NCBI GenBank assembly: GCA_965221205.1
Contig: OZ244870.1
Span: 2,294,001 to 2,358,000, forward strand
Reading direction: 5' to 3'
DNA length: 64,000 nucleotides
Origin: CBDFMG01 sp965221205 [NCBI: bacterium]
Lineage (GTDB): Bacteria > SM23-31
Part shown: in pieces, positions 1 to 9,642 of the stretch
Layout: every line of letters begins with the position of its first letter
Position numbering within the stretch: the stretch's first letter is position 1
The notes under the pieces: model-generated
What the model was told of the DNA's origin: nothing
The model's input: the letters and a program-made list of their open reading frames with translations, nothing else
Database searches by the model: none
Position numbers and translations under genes: made by a program

Positions 1-1
1 A

Positions 2-211
2 GCCCGTGTGATCCACGATGTATCCGGTGCAGGAGATACAATGATTGGCACATTGACCCTGATCCTTGCTGCTGGAGGGACTATTCTGGAGTCTTCTTCG
101 ATAGCAAACTTTGCTGCAGGAGTAATATGTAGCGAAGTGGGAATTGTGCCGATAACTCCAGAGAAACTAGTAGAAGTTTTTCATAATGATACGATTGACA
201 ATGTTGCATAA
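2..211 (+). CDS. rfaE1: D-glycero-beta-D-manno-heptose-7-phosphate kinase, C-terminal fragment
   Basis: The last 69 codons of a PfkB-family sugar kinase whose start lies before the window. The PfkB signature D-V-S-G-A-G-D-T is at the left edge; the Asp after GAG is the catalytic base of the family. The Ala/Gly-rich helix and the ending match the RfaE/HldE kinase domain. The next gene is the matching nucleotidyltransferase, so this is best read as the separate kinase (rfaE1) of ADP-heptose synthesis for LPS inner core, phosphorylating heptose-7-phosphate at C1. Another PfkB sugar kinase cannot be excluded from this fragment alone. Confidence 0.75.
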   Translation, partial: ARVIHDVSGAGDTMIGTLTLILAAGGTILESSSIANFAAGVICSEVGIVPITPEKLVEVFHNDTIDNVA

Positions 212-267
212 CTGTTCCTGTATCAGTATGTATAACTATAAGAGAATAGAATAACTTAATGTGATTT

Positions 268-741
268 ATGAGAATTTGTTCGCGCAAAGAATTTGTCGAA
301 TTTGCACAAAAAGCACAGGAGAATAATCAAACAGTCGTTTTTACTAACGGCTGTTTTGACATTCTGCACAGAGGACATGTTGATTATCTTACTGAAGCAT
401 CAAAACTTGGTGATGTTCTACTTGTCGGAGTAAATTCCGATAAATCTGTAGTACGAATCAAGAGTAAAGGGCGACCGTTGATGAGTGAAGAAGATAGAGC
501 GATGCTTATTGCTTCACTCAGGGATGTTGATGCTGTGTGTTTATTTGACGAGAACACACCGTTGCAACTCATTAGAGATGTGTTACCTGATATCCTTGTA
601 AAGGGAGCAGAATACCAAATAAAAGATATCGTCGGGTATGAAGAAGTGGTTAATAATGGCGGAAAAGTAATACCGATATCAATGACTCCGGGTATTTCTA
701 CCACAGAAATCATTCAACGGATAAAATGGTTGCCCGATTGA
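268..741 (+). CDS. rfaE2: D-glycero-beta-D-manno-heptose 1-phosphate adenylyltransferase
   Basis: 157 aa, the usual size of a stand-alone RfaE2/HldE C-terminal domain. The cytidylyltransferase-type ATP site is clear: TNGCFDILHRGH (residues 26-37) with the HxGH motif at 34-37. Typical following elements are V-N-S-D and the K-G-R-P segment. It transfers AMP from ATP to heptose-1-phosphate, giving ADP-heptose for LPS core. It follows the kinase by 56 bp, so the two halves of the fused enterobacterial HldE are separate genes here. The ATG at 268 has no clear Shine-Dalgarno. The next gene overlaps its end by 16 bp. Confidence 0.92.
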   Translation: MRICSRKEFVEFAQKAQENNQTVVFTNGCFDILHRGHVDYLTEASKLGDVLLVGVNSDKSVVRIKSKGRPLMSEEDRAMLIASLRDVDAVCLFDENTPLQLIRDVLPDILVKGAEYQIKDIVGYEEVVNNGGKVIPISMTPGISTTEIIQRIKWLPD

Positions 742-1937
742 AAAAGTTAAGATTCCTATCTGCATGTACTTTTTCATCGTTATTAGTATCCGCAGTAATC
801 GTCTTTATTAATGTTCAGCAAGTTGTTCCACTGCCTACAACTGGAAAAGAAAATAATCCTCAGCTTTTCACCTATGCTGGAGCAATTCATGTTCATTCCA
901 ACCGTTCCGATGGCAGCGGTGTAGCTGAATCTATTGCTTATGCTGCTCAAACAGCAGGTGCTCAATTTGTGGTTATGGCTGACCACTCCGTCAGTGGCGA
1001 AGCCAGATCGGATAATGGTTACTATGATTCAGTCCTGGTGATGGCGGGTTGTGAAGTTAATAAGGAGGAAGGCCATTTTTTATATATTCCTCACCCCGAC
1101 TCCACATTTCACGATTACTCCACATATGTACTGGAGCATTTATACGATTTTGATGAAGATGCTCTTATTATCGGTGCTCATCCCGATTTGAAGAAAAAGC
1201 CGATAGATAAAAGTACACTTCAAAAAATAAATGCTCTTGAAGCAGTCAATGCAGACGTTTATTGGCGTGAATCATCTGTTTTGAATCTTGCTCAGGCATT
1301 TATCATGTATCCATTTTCCGATGCTTCATTAAATCTGCTTTACTACTATCCGGAGTATACCTTGAAGTTGTGGAATGACATTCAGCAGGAATTGGATGAT
1401 AATTATGTAATATTTGGCAGTACCGATGCACACGCAAAAATTAAACTGAATAATTCATGGCATATACCATTTCCTTCATACGAAAGAACATTTAAAATGG
1501 TACAGACATCTGTTGTGTTGCAGGAACCGATGTCCGGGGAGCTTTCGCAAGATTCAAGACTGATTTTTAATGCATTGAAAAAGGGGAATTCATTTATCAG
1601 TTTTGAAAACTTGGGGGATTCAGAAGGATTTTTATTTTATGCAGAAATAGATTGCACCAAGTATCTACCCGGTGACACAATCGATCGACAGGACTTCGCT
1701 CCGGAAATCGGAATCGTGTCGCTTCAGGTTCATGTTCCTCTCGATAAAAATGTAAGGGTTTATCTCAAATCGCCTACCCGTACTATAGCAATGCACGATG
1801 GATCAAAAAGTGAATTTAATATTGCCGAAAATGATAAATATTATGTTGAAGTCTATCAACTGCGATCTGAACTTGTGTCTGGTAAACTGCGGGAAGAATT
1901 ATGGATTATTTCGAATGCTATATGGGTGAATATATAA
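726..1937 (+). CDS. membrane-anchored PHP-domain metal-dependent phosphohydrolase
   Basis: 403 aa. One hydrophobic segment (about residues 8-28) suggests an N-terminal anchor or uncleaved signal, placing the rest outside the inner membrane. PHP-domain metal ligands are visible in order: H-V-H-S (about residue 55), M-A-D-H-S, the C-E-V-N Glu, G-A-H-P-D, and S-T-D-A-H. The last 120 residues look like a beta-rich accessory domain. PHP proteins hydrolyse phosphoesters with two or three metals; the substrate here is unknown. Overlap with rfaE2 suggests translational coupling and perhaps an envelope role. Confidence 0.75.
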   Translation: MVARLKKLRFLSACTFSSLLVSAVIVFINVQQVVPLPTTGKENNPQLFTYAGAIHVHSNRSDGSGVAESIAYAAQTAGAQFVVMADHSVSGEARSDNGYYDSVLVMAGCEVNKEEGHFLYIPHPDSTFHDYSTYVLEHLYDFDEDALIIGAHPDLKKKPIDKSTLQKINALEAVNADVYWRESSVLNLAQAFIMYPFSDASLNLLYYYPEYTLKLWNDIQQELDDNYVIFGSTDAHAKIKLNNSWHIPFPSYERTFKMVQTSVVLQEPMSGELSQDSRLIFNALKKGNSFISFENLGDSEGFLFYAEIDCTKYLPGDTIDRQDFAPEIGIVSLQVHVPLDKNVRVYLKSPTRTIAMHDGSKSEFNIAENDKYYVEVYQLRSELVSGKLREELWIISNAIWVNI

Positions 1938-2002
1938 TAGAATGTGAGTCAAAAAATTGTCAACAAATAACTTGAGAACGTGAGTTGGATTAGTTATTAT
2001 TG

Positions 2003-2056
2003 ATATATGACAAATTGTTGGTATTGTTGGTGTTGTTATGATAATTTGTCATATAT
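2003..2056. repeat. 14-bp perfect inverted repeat upstream of uvrB
   Basis: ATATATGACAAATT at 2003-2016 is repeated as its exact reverse complement at 2043-2056, separated by a 26-nt G/T-rich spacer. Arm centres are 40 bp apart, close to four helical turns, so a paired operator bound on one DNA face fits better than a terminator (long loop, no U-tract). It ends 42 bp before the uvrB start and could control that gene; the binding protein is unknown. Confidence 0.6.
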
Positions 2057-2098
2057 GTTAAAGAAAATTCCAATATGTTAATAATTTATTAGTACTCG

Positions 2099-4093
2099 AT
2101 GTCGAAATTTAAACTGGTTACAAACTACTCGCCAAAGGGTGATCAACAGCAAGCGATCGATGAGATTAGTGCAGGTATTCTGGATAGCAGAAAATATCAG
2201 ACGCTTCTCGGAGTTACGGGATCAGGCAAAACCTTCACTATGGCGAATGTTATACAGAAGTTAGACAGACCAACGCTGATTATATCCCACAACAAGACAC
2301 TTGCTGCTCAGTTATATGGAGAATTCAAAAATTTCTTCCCTCATAATGCCGTCGAGTATTTTATTAGCTATTATGACTACTACCAACCGGAAGCGTATGT
2401 AGCAGTCCAGGACCTTTATATTGAAAAAGACACATCGGTTAATGAAGAGATAGACAAACTCCGTCTGAGAGCAACAAGTTCTCTTCTTGAACGCGAGGAT
2501 GTGATCGTTGTAGCATCTGTATCCTGCATATATGGTTTAGGCTCACCCGAAGATTATGCCAACCTCCATATGCAGCTTAGAACAGGCCAAAAGATAGAAA
2601 GACGTGCAATACTCGAAAGTCTTGTCGATATTCTCTATTCACGAAATGATATCGATTTTCACCGTGGTACCTTTCGAGCACGAGGTGATGTTATTGAAAT
2701 TTCCCCATCATATACTAGTACTGCAATCCGTGTTGAATTATTCGATACAGAAATTGAGCGAATATCAGAAATCAATGTTATAACAGGAGAAGTGATTAGC
2801 GAACAGGATGCAGCTTATATTTACCCAGCGCGTCACTTTGTTACTACTGTACCCAAGCTCGAAAAGGCGATAGTAAAAATAAAAGCAGAACTTGAAGAGC
2901 AACTGACACAATTCCGTTCGGAGAACAAGCTACTTGAGGCACAACGAATAGAACAGCGGACAAAATATGATATTGAAATGATGGAAGAGCTGGGGTACTG
3001 CTCTGGTATCGAAAACTATTCCCGTCATATAACCGGAAGAGAGCAGGGGCAGAGACCGTATACGCTTATAGATTTTTTTCCGAAAGATTTCATCATCTTT
3101 ATCGATGAATCGCACACTACACTACCGCAAATCAGAGGGATGTCAGAAGGTGATAAGTCCCGCAAGCAAACGCTTGTTGAGTACGGTTTCAGGCTGCCGT
3201 CAGCTCTTGATAACAGGCCGCTCTATTTCGAAGAGTTTCAATCTTTGATAAATCAGGCAGTATTTGTTTCTGCGACGCCATCAGAATTTGAATTTGAGCA
3301 ATCGGGTGGTGTTGTTGTGGAGCAGATTATTCGGCCGACCGGTTTGACTGATCCTACTATTATAATGCGTCCGCTCAAAAGTCAGATTGACGACCTTATT
3401 GATGAAATAAAATTGCGCACAGATAATAAAGAACGGGTATTAGTAACAACTCTGACCAAGAGAATGTCTGAGGATCTGTCAGATTATCTTGTTTCATTGG
3501 GTATAAAAGTTCGCTATCTCCATTCTGAGATCGCTGCACTTGATAGAGTAGAAATTTTACGGGAATTGCGCCTTGCTGAATTTGATGTTCTTGTGGGCAT
3601 CAATCTTCTCAGAGAAGGATTGGATCTGCCGGAAGTTTCGCTTGTAGCAATTCTTGATGCAGACAAAGAAGGGTTTTTGAGATCAGAGCGGTCCCTCATG
3701 CAGACCGCCGGCCGCGCAGCCCGAAATGTAAATGGAACAGTATTGCTCTACGCGGATAAAGTAACGAAATCGATGCAAAAACTTTTTGATGAGACAGAGC
3801 GGCGGAAAAAGATTCAAGAAGCCTATAATAAGGAGCATAGCATTACACCGAAGACTGTATATAAAACTATTGATGAAGTTTTGATCTCTACATCAGTGGC
3901 AGATGCAAAAGGACAGCCTGTTGTTCGGGAAAAACGAGAAGAGCGAATTCTCTCCGCATTAGAGAGAGAAGAGATGATAGATAGACTCGAAGAAGAGATG
4001 AAAGTAGCTGCGAAAAATCTATCTTTTGAAAGAGCTGCTGCTCTGAGAGATGAAATAGAGAGTTTAAAAAAATCATCTAAAGTGAATTATTAA
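2099..4093 (+). CDS. uvrB: excinuclease ABC subunit B (UvrB)
   Basis: 664 aa, full length. UvrB is the damage-verifying helicase of nucleotide excision repair; it is loaded by UvrA and recruits UvrC. Walker A is GVTGSGKT (38-45). The beta-hairpin region [12 protein letters not shown] follows, then the DExH box I-D-E-S-H and helicase motifs including Q-T-A-G-R-A-A-R. The C-terminus carries the UVR motif ([10 protein letters not shown]) that contacts UvrC. The ATG at 2099 fits the family N-terminus although no Shine-Dalgarno is visible. An inverted repeat just upstream may be a regulatory site. Confidence 0.97.
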   Translation: MSKFKLVTNYSPKGDQQQAIDEISAGILDSRKYQTLLGVTGSGKTFTMANVIQKLDRPTLIISHNKTLAAQLYGEFKNFFPHNAVEYFISYYDYYQPEAYVAVQDLYIEKDTSVNEEIDKLRLRATSSLLEREDVIVVASVSCIYGLGSPEDYANLHMQLRTGQKIERRAILESLVDILYSRNDIDFHRGTFRARGDVIEISPSYTSTAIRVELFDTEIERISEINVITGEVISEQDAAYIYPARHFVTTVPKLEKAIVKIKAELEEQLTQFRSENKLLEAQRIEQRTKYDIEMMEELGYCSGIENYSRHITGREQGQRPYTLIDFFPKDFIIFIDESHTTLPQIRGMSEGDKSRKQTLVEYGFRLPSALDNRPLYFEEFQSLINQAVFVSATPSEFEFEQSGGVVVEQIIRPTGLTDPTIIMRPLKSQIDDLIDEIKLRTDNKERVLVTTLTKRMSEDLSDYLVSLGIKVRYLHSEIAALDRVEILRELRLAEFDVLVGINLLREGLDLPEVSLVAILDADKEGFLRSERSLMQTAGRAARNVNGTVLLYADKVTKSMQKLFDETERRKKIQEAYNKEHSITPKTVYKTIDEVLISTSVADAKGQPVVREKREERILSALEREEMIDRLEEEMKVAAKNLSFERAAALRDEIESLKKSSKVNY

Positions 4094-4115
4094 AGATTGA
4101 AGATTGAGTGGAATT

Positions 4116-5399
4116 ATGAAGATTCTTGTTGTAGGAAGCGGAGGCCGGGAGCATGCGCTTATCTGGAAAATGAAACAATCTCCCAGTGTTGAATCTATTT
4201 TGTGTGCGCCAGGAAACGGTGGTATACAAGTGGTTACCGATTGTATTCCCGTTGCAGCTGATGACATTGACGGACAACTCCGATTGGCGAAGGAGCACAA
4301 AATAGACCTGACGATCGTAGGTCCGGAAGTTCCTCTGGCAGATGGAATAGTTGATGCATTTCAGATTGAAAACCTTAAAATATTCGGTCCGACGAAAAAT
4401 GCGGCACGGATTGAAGGTAGCAAAGCTTTTGCAAAAGACCTGATGAGGAACTATTCTATTCCCACTGCGGAATATGAATCGTTTTCCGATTCTGATAAAG
4501 CTTTTGATTATTTATCGACCCACCAAGCGCCGATTGTTGTAAAAGCTGATGGACTTGCAGCAGGTAAAGGTGCAATTGTGTGCCAGACTGATGAAGAAGC
4601 GCATAATGCTATCCAGTCAATCATGGTTGAGAGAGCATTCGGCGATTCCGGTAATACTGTTATAATAGAGGAGTATTTAACTGGTGAAGAGCTTTCGGTT
4701 TTTGTTTTAACAGATGGAACCAATTACGTTATACTACCGTCCGCGCAGGATCATAAACCTGTATACGATGGTGACACGGGGCCTAATACAGGAGGTATGG
4801 GAGCGTATGCTCCGGCACCTATCGCGGATGATGTTCTCATGATGCGAATCTGTAAGGAAATAATCCGCCCTACAATTGATGCATTGAAACAAGAAGATTC
4901 GCTTTATACAGGTTTGCTGTATGCCGGCCTCATGATTACCGATACGGGACCGAAAGTGATAGAGTTTAACTGTAGATTTGGTGATCCTGAAACACAGGCT
5001 GTGCTACCTCTTATTGAAAACGATGTAGTAGATTTAATGGAAGCAACCTGCGATGGGACACTTGATCAACATTCACTTCGTTCGCTCGCTCTCTATTCTG
5101 TTTGTGTTGTGATGGCCTCAGGTGGATACCCCGGATCATATGAAATGGGAAAAGAAATTAAAGGTCTAAACTCGATAGTAAGGGCAAAAGATAAAAATGT
5201 CTTTCATGCGGGGACGAAATTGAAAGATGGTAAATTCTATACAAATGGGGGGAGAGTTATCTGCGTGAATGCTCTGAATCAGGACTTGAGTTGGGCTATA
5301 GACAACACCTATCTTTTGGCAGATTCGATTCATTTTGAGAAAGCCTATTTTAGAACGGATATTGGGAAAAAAGGGCTTTCTAGGCTTCAGAAATCATGA
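4116..5399 (+). CDS. purD: phosphoribosylamine--glycine ligase
   Basis: 427 aa from the ATG at 4116 (M-K-I-L-V-V-G-S-G-G-R-E-H-A), the standard PurD N-terminus; a TTG at 4104 would only add four residues. ATP-grasp ligase joining phosphoribosylamine and glycine, second step of purine synthesis. Visible family blocks: K-A-D-G-L-A-A-G-K-G, N-T-G-G-M-G-A-Y-A-P, and the metal/ATP segment E-F-N-C-R-F-G-D-P-E-T-Q. It starts 22 bp after uvrB and may share its transcript. No other purine gene is in the window. Confidence 0.96.
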   Translation: MKILVVGSGGREHALIWKMKQSPSVESILCAPGNGGIQVVTDCIPVAADDIDGQLRLAKEHKIDLTIVGPEVPLADGIVDAFQIENLKIFGPTKNAARIEGSKAFAKDLMRNYSIPTAEYESFSDSDKAFDYLSTHQAPIVVKADGLAAGKGAIVCQTDEEAHNAIQSIMVERAFGDSGNTVIIEEYLTGEELSVFVLTDGTNYVILPSAQDHKPVYDGDTGPNTGGMGAYAPAPIADDVLMMRICKEIIRPTIDALKQEDSLYTGLLYAGLMITDTGPKVIEFNCRFGDPETQAVLPLIENDVVDLMEATCDGTLDQHSLRSLALYSVCVVMASGGYPGSYEMGKEIKGLNSIVRAKDKNVFHAGTKLKDGKFYTNGGRVICVNALNQDLSWAIDNTYLLADSIHFEKAYFRTDIGKKGLSRLQKS

Positions 5400-5441
5400 T
5401 ATTGTTGTTTCTAATTGTAAAATCAAAATAGCAAAATTATT

Positions 5442-6584
5442 ATGAGCAATACGATGAGTGACGACTCTTGGGGAATCATTGGCACATCTCAAAAAATACT
5501 CGATGTGCTTGAGATCATCAAAAGAGTTGCAGATACCGATGTAGTTGTTCTCATTCAAGGTGAAAGCGGGACAGGAAAAGAATTGGTTGCACGAGCTGTA
5601 CACGGACAGAGCAGCAGGGTGAAGGGTGAGAATGTTTCAGTAAACTGCGGAGCAATTCCTGAAGGAATTCTGGAAAGTGAACTGTTCGGGCATGAAAAAG
5701 GTGCTTTCACTGGAGCTGCTACACGGCGTATCGGCTATTTTGAAATGGCGAACAACGGCACTGTCTTTTTAGATGAAATCGGTGAAATGAGCTTGACAAC
5801 ACAGGTGAAATTGTTGCGGGTTCTTGAGTTAGGTGAATTTATTCGTGTCGGAGGATCGCAGAAACTGGTTACGAATGCACGGATCATTGCTTCTACGAAT
5901 AAAGACCTTGAGCAGGAAGTACAGAAGGGAAACTTCAGGCAAGATCTGTTTTATAGATTAAAATCAATAACAATAACGCTTCCGCCATTACGAGAACGTG
6001 GTCAGGATTTAGAGATGCTCATTTCACATTTCATAAAAGAACTTGAGCAGAAATATTTGATTAAGCATAACGGTTTTGGTCATGGCGTTATTGAAGGGTT
6101 TTATAATTATTCGTGGCCCGGGAATATCCGTGAATTGAAAAACCTTCTTGAAAGTCTTGTGTTGCTCAAGAAAGGCGGCACAGTTGAGTTGGTAGATTTG
6201 CCTGACTCAATTAAAAATAATCAGGTTGGGGTAAGTGGTCTTCCTGTTCATGTGAACAAAACGACGGATCAGGCTGAGCGGGAATTGATCTACAGAGCAT
6301 TGTTAGGTCTTCGAGTAGATGTGGAAGAACTCAAAACAATGATGCAGGATTTGATGCATCTGCATCGTCGACAATCGGGAATTCCACAATTGGACCGTTC
6401 AGTTGGTGATGTTTCTGAACTGGCAGATGTTGGGGATGATGAGTTTGAGAATTTCTCAGTGGAAAAAATTGAGGTGGATACTATACATAAAGCACTACAT
6501 TGCTACAACGGAAACAGAAAACGTGCAGCAAAAGCACTTGGTATCAGTGAACGTACACTGTACAGAAGGTTGAAAAATATGTAG
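5442..6584 (+). CDS. sigma-54-dependent transcriptional activator without receiver domain
   Basis: 380 aa. The AAA+ domain begins almost at the N-terminus: Walker A GESGTGKE (40-47), sigma-54 contact loop GAFTGA (87-92), Walker B with D111-E112, and the R-Q-D-L-F-Y-R-L sensor region. A Fis-type helix-turn-helix ends the protein (A-A-K-A-L-G-I-S-E-R-T-L-Y-R-R). No receiver, PAS or GAF domain precedes the ATPase, so, like PspF, it is probably controlled by a partner or by its level. Between ATPase and HTH lies a roughly 80-residue linker. LptE follows after 6 bp, hinting at envelope control. A second ATG at 5454 is possible. Confidence 0.9.
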   Translation: MSNTMSDDSWGIIGTSQKILDVLEIIKRVADTDVVVLIQGESGTGKELVARAVHGQSSRVKGENVSVNCGAIPEGILESELFGHEKGAFTGAATRRIGYFEMANNGTVFLDEIGEMSLTTQVKLLRVLELGEFIRVGGSQKLVTNARIIASTNKDLEQEVQKGNFRQDLFYRLKSITITLPPLRERGQDLEMLISHFIKELEQKYLIKHNGFGHGVIEGFYNYSWPGNIRELKNLLESLVLLKKGGTVELVDLPDSIKNNQVGVSGLPVHVNKTTDQAERELIYRALLGLRVDVEELKTMMQDLMHLHRRQSGIPQLDRSVGDVSELADVGDDEFENFSVEKIEVDTIHKALHCYNGNRKRAAKALGISERTLYRRLKNM

Positions 6585-6590
6585 GAAAAA

Positions 6591-7097
6591 ATGAAAAATA
6601 ACTTACTTAATTTGACGCTTGTCTGTGTTTTTATTTTCGGATTTATTTCATGCTGGAGTTATTCCTTTTCTGAAAAAGCGTTACCGGGTGTCGAAAGTAT
6701 AGCTGTCCAACTTTTTAACGATCGAACAGATGAGATACAACTTCGTGAGCGCTTGCAGAATTCAATAATAACTATTTTCGTTGATGAAAATATTTTTACC
6801 ATAGTAGGGCAGAATCAAGCAGATGCACTGTTGTCAGGAGTGATTGAATCGTTACAGGATGTTGCCACTGATCTTGCAAGCAATGAAAGGGCGAGTCAAT
6901 TTGAAGTGCAGATAAATGTTCTGGTTAAGCTCGCTGGCAGTAATTCTGGGGATGTGATATTATCTGAAAGAGTAAAAGGGTCAGGTCTTTACAGAGAACT
7001 GCTTGGGAGTGGTGAAGGGAGCAGGGATGCGGCGATAAGCCAGGCACTTGAACAGGTTACAAGAGATATTATTGATAAAATATCATCGGGGTGGTAA
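6591..7097 (+). CDS. lptE: LptE-family LPS-assembly lipoprotein
   Basis: 168 aa with a hydrophobic signal ending in a lipobox-like F-I-S-C (Cys21), so an outer-membrane lipoprotein is expected. The mature part fits the compact LptE fold: a V-E-S-I-A-V-x-x-F-x-N-D-R-T strand, a helix with L-R-E-R-L, G-V-I-E-S-L, and a C-terminal amphipathic helix. LptE plugs the LptD barrel during delivery of LPS to the outer leaflet. Assignment rests on pattern, as the family is poorly conserved. It lies 6 bp behind the sigma-54 activator. Confidence 0.75.
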   Translation: MKNNLLNLTLVCVFIFGFISCWSYSFSEKALPGVESIAVQLFNDRTDEIQLRERLQNSIITIFVDENIFTIVGQNQADALLSGVIESLQDVATDLASNERASQFEVQINVLVKLAGSNSGDVILSERVKGSGLYRELLGSGEGSRDAAISQALEQVTRDIIDKISSGW

Positions 7098-7635
7098 TTC
7101 CGGAATATTTATTGATAAATACATTTCATGCATTGGCAATATTACAGAAATGTAATACTATAGTAATTTTTTGTGAATTCTCACTGTGTATGTTTCACAA
7201 AGAATTAATAAATAGACGATCTATTCTATTACTCAATTGTCAGAGATAGATAATGAGGACCTCTTATGTGAAAACACTGGTAGTTGTGTTTATCGCACTA
7301 TTCCGTACTCAATACTTTGGGCTATTGAGCTAAACGCCAAAAAAATTAATACAACACTTGTGATTGACGGCTTACTCTATGAATATGTGTTGAGGGATGC
7401 CGAATTCGCTACCGATTTTATTCAATTTGAACCGGTGTACTGATTACCTTCACAATACAAGACAGAGGAAAAACTTTTTTCACAAAAGTTTCATGGACAC
7501 TATAATAAAGGTTGTGTCTCATAACGATTTGTAATTATGGAAAATTATAGTTTGCTACAGAAAATTTAATTATTATATTACTGCGCATTTTAATATGCAA
7601 AAATATTTTTTTAAATGTTACTAAGGGTCAGATAG
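7098..7635. other. intergenic region with a possible short secreted-peptide remnant
   Basis: 538 bp, A/T-rich. An ATG at 7253 opens a 26-codon frame ending in TAA at 7331-7333 and beginning M-R-T-S-Y-V-K-T-L-V-V-V-F-I-A-L-F, like a signal peptide. A second frame, open from a TTG at 7237 to 7443 and lacking any ATG, ends D-F-I-Q-F-E-P-V-Y. The two may be halves of one small frameshifted gene, or chance frames. The remainder upstream of 7636 is probably promoter DNA for the TPR gene. Confidence 0.3.
7471..7491 (+). terminator. weak hairpin, possible terminator
   Basis: AAACTTTT (7471-7478) pairs perfectly with AAAAGTTT (7484-7491) around a 5-nt loop. The stem is A/T-rich and no T-tract follows, so it is a weak terminator at best, placed after the short frames before the TPR gene. 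Confidence 0.25.
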
Positions 7636-9642
7636 ATGGACCAGAAACTCAATAAAGAAATAAAAAATTTAGAGAAAAAAATTGCTAAGGAAAAGAATTC
7701 TGTTCTTTTTGCCCGACTTGCAGATGCGTGGTTTATGCAAGATGATATAGAAAAAGCCATTGGAATATGTGAAAAAGGGATACAAAAATTTCCCTATTAT
7801 ATAACTGGACATCTGGTTCTTGCAAAGTGCTATCATGAAGCTTCAATGAAAGATCAGGCGAAGGAGGAATTGTACAGAGTATTAACATTCGATCCCAATA
7901 ACATTGTTGCTAATAAATTATTGAGCAAGCTGCTAAAAGATGAAGGGTATGAAAATTCCGCTCGAGATTATTTCAATTCCTATTCTTTGTGTGACCCACT
8001 CAACGAAGAAGCCAAATCTGTAGAATTAGAATCTCCACAGGTTGAATCTGCAGAAGTTGAGAGTATGGAGGAGGTGGGGGCGTCTGATGTTGAAACAGAC
8101 GTGTCTGATGCTGAAAGCAAGCCTGATGAAGGGCTGATCGGTGAGCAAGATACGGAAGAAAGCGAGCAGATTGTCGAAGAAAAAGTTGTTGTTGAGGACT
8201 TGTCAGTTGCAAAAGAAGCTGAGGAAGCAATTGAAACTGCTCCTGATGAAGAATCTGCCGATGTCCTTGAAAAAGTGGAAGCCGATGAAGAAGTCGTTGA
8301 TGGTCTTGTAGAGGAAACTGTTGAAGCAGAGGAATCTTTATCCGATTACGAATCAACAGATGAAGTAGAAGAAGTTACTGATGATGCAGATGAAACTATA
8401 GATGAGACAGAAGAAGAAATTAAGATTGCTGAAGTTGAGATTTCAGACGAAGCAGATGAAGATGAAGTCGTTGAGATTGAGGAGGATACCATAGAAGTGG
8501 AATCCTCGGAAGAATTAGATGATGTTGACGTTGAGGACATTGAGGTTGATGCAGACGAAGAGATCGAAGTTGAATCTGCCGAAGAATCAGAAGAAAGAGT
8601 TGAAGAATTAGAATTAGAAGATGACAGTGAAGAAGTATCAGCTGAAGCGGACAATGATGTATCGTTTGAAGAATATATGAAATCCGACGAAGAAATCGAT
8701 ATTGAATTCGATGAGGATGAAACAGAACCAGTCAGTGAGTCGCTTGGTCTTGATAAAGATTTTGAAATAGACGATTCTATTGAAGACCAAGAAGAGATAA
8801 AAGTGGAAAGTACTGAATCGGAAGAGGAAGACATTTCTGATATTAAAGAAGAACAGGTGGATGTAGAGTCTGAAGAAGAATCGAAAGCACTTGAAATAGA
8901 AGATGACAGTCTCGATGTTGAGTCTGACGATGAGAGTGACAGCAGTGAAGATGAGCTTGTTGTTGATGCCGAAGTCGAATCTGAAATAGACCTTGATGTA
9001 GAAGATGTTGTGTCTGATTCTGACGAATTGGAAGATGACAATCTGGAAGAAGTGATTGAAACGGACGAAGCAGCACAAGAAAGCGATGAACTTGAGGATA
9101 GTGAAGGAGAAGGAGAAACTGATGCTGCTGCAGAAGTAATTTCTATTGGTGATGAAGAAATAGATGTTTCCTCTGATTCTCAATCAGAAGATAAAGATGA
9201 CTTTACAGATTTTCTTAAAGAGGATTTTCAAGAAGATTTTGATGCTGAAACAAATTCTGAAGAAACATCGGATGAAGAACAGGAAGCGTCTGAAGACGAT
9301 CTCGAAGAAGTGGAATTTGAATTAGAAGATGATAGTAGTGAAGAGGAAGAGGTTGGAGAAGACAGTGAAGAAGTCAGTGAAGAACTTGTTCTCGACGAAG
9401 AAGAGGTTGAATCAGAGCAGACTTTAAGTAACGGAGAATTAGATGAATTGGAACCCGTAGATTTAGAAGATGGCGAAGTTACCGGTGGCGAGATTGCTAC
9501 AATGACGCTTGGGGAAATATATATATCACAGGGTAAATTTGAGAAAGCTCTCAATGTGTTCGAGACGCTTAAGGAAAAGGAACCGGATAATCCCTTGATT
9601 GATGAAAAAATCGAAGCGATTAAGAAAAATATGGATGAATAA
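7636..9642 (+). CDS. TPR protein with a long, extremely acidic disordered region
   Basis: 668 aa. Residues 1-120 form TPR-like repeats (L-A-D-A-W-F-M-Q-D-D-I-E-K-A-I). Roughly residues 130-610 are almost entirely Glu, Asp, Ser and Val with repeats such as V-E-S-x-E-E and D-V-E-D, surely disordered and strongly negative. The last 55 residues form another TPR (G-E-I-Y-I-S-Q-G-K-F-E-K-A-L). No signal peptide is seen. TPR ends flanking an acidic tether suggest a scaffold or a charge-based chaperone; the function is unknown. The GAA/GAT-rich coding also opens long Ser-rich frames on the other strand, which are shadows. Confidence 0.85.
   Translation: MDQKLNKEIKNLEKKIAKEKNSVLFARLADAWFMQDDIEKAIGICEKGIQKFPYYITGHLVLAKCYHEASMKDQAKEELYRVLTFDPNNIVANKLLSKLLKDEGYENSARDYFNSYSLCDPLNEEAKSVELESPQVESAEVESMEEVGASDVETDVSDAESKPDEGLIGEQDTEESEQIVEEKVVVEDLSVAKEAEEAIETAPDEESADVLEKVEADEEVVDGLVEETVEAEESLSDYESTDEVEEVTDDADETIDETEEEIKIAEVEISDEADEDEVVEIEEDTIEVESSEELDDVDVEDIEVDADEEIEVESAEESEERVEELELEDDSEEVSAEADNDVSFEEYMKSDEEIDIEFDEDETEPVSESLGLDKDFEIDDSIEDQEEIKVESTESEEEDISDIKEEQVDVESEEESKALEIEDDSLDVESDDESDSSEDELVVDAEVESEIDLDVEDVVSDSDELEDDNLEEVIETDEAAQESDELEDSEGEGETDAAAEVISIGDEEIDVSSDSQSEDKDDFTDFLKEDFQEDFDAETNSEETSDEEQEASEDDLEEVEFELEDDSSEEEEVGEDSEEVSEELVLDEEEVESEQTLSNGELDELEPVDLEDGEVTGGEIATMTLGEIYISQGKFEKALNVFETLKEKEPDNPLIDEKIEAIKKNMDE

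Noticed and set aside
8346-9041. Long Ser-rich minus-strand frame (and neighbouring ones) inside the acidic TPR gene
   Set aside because: It is the reverse reading of GAA/GAT/GAG-rich codons; there is no start context or domain, and the plus-strand protein has TPR ends.
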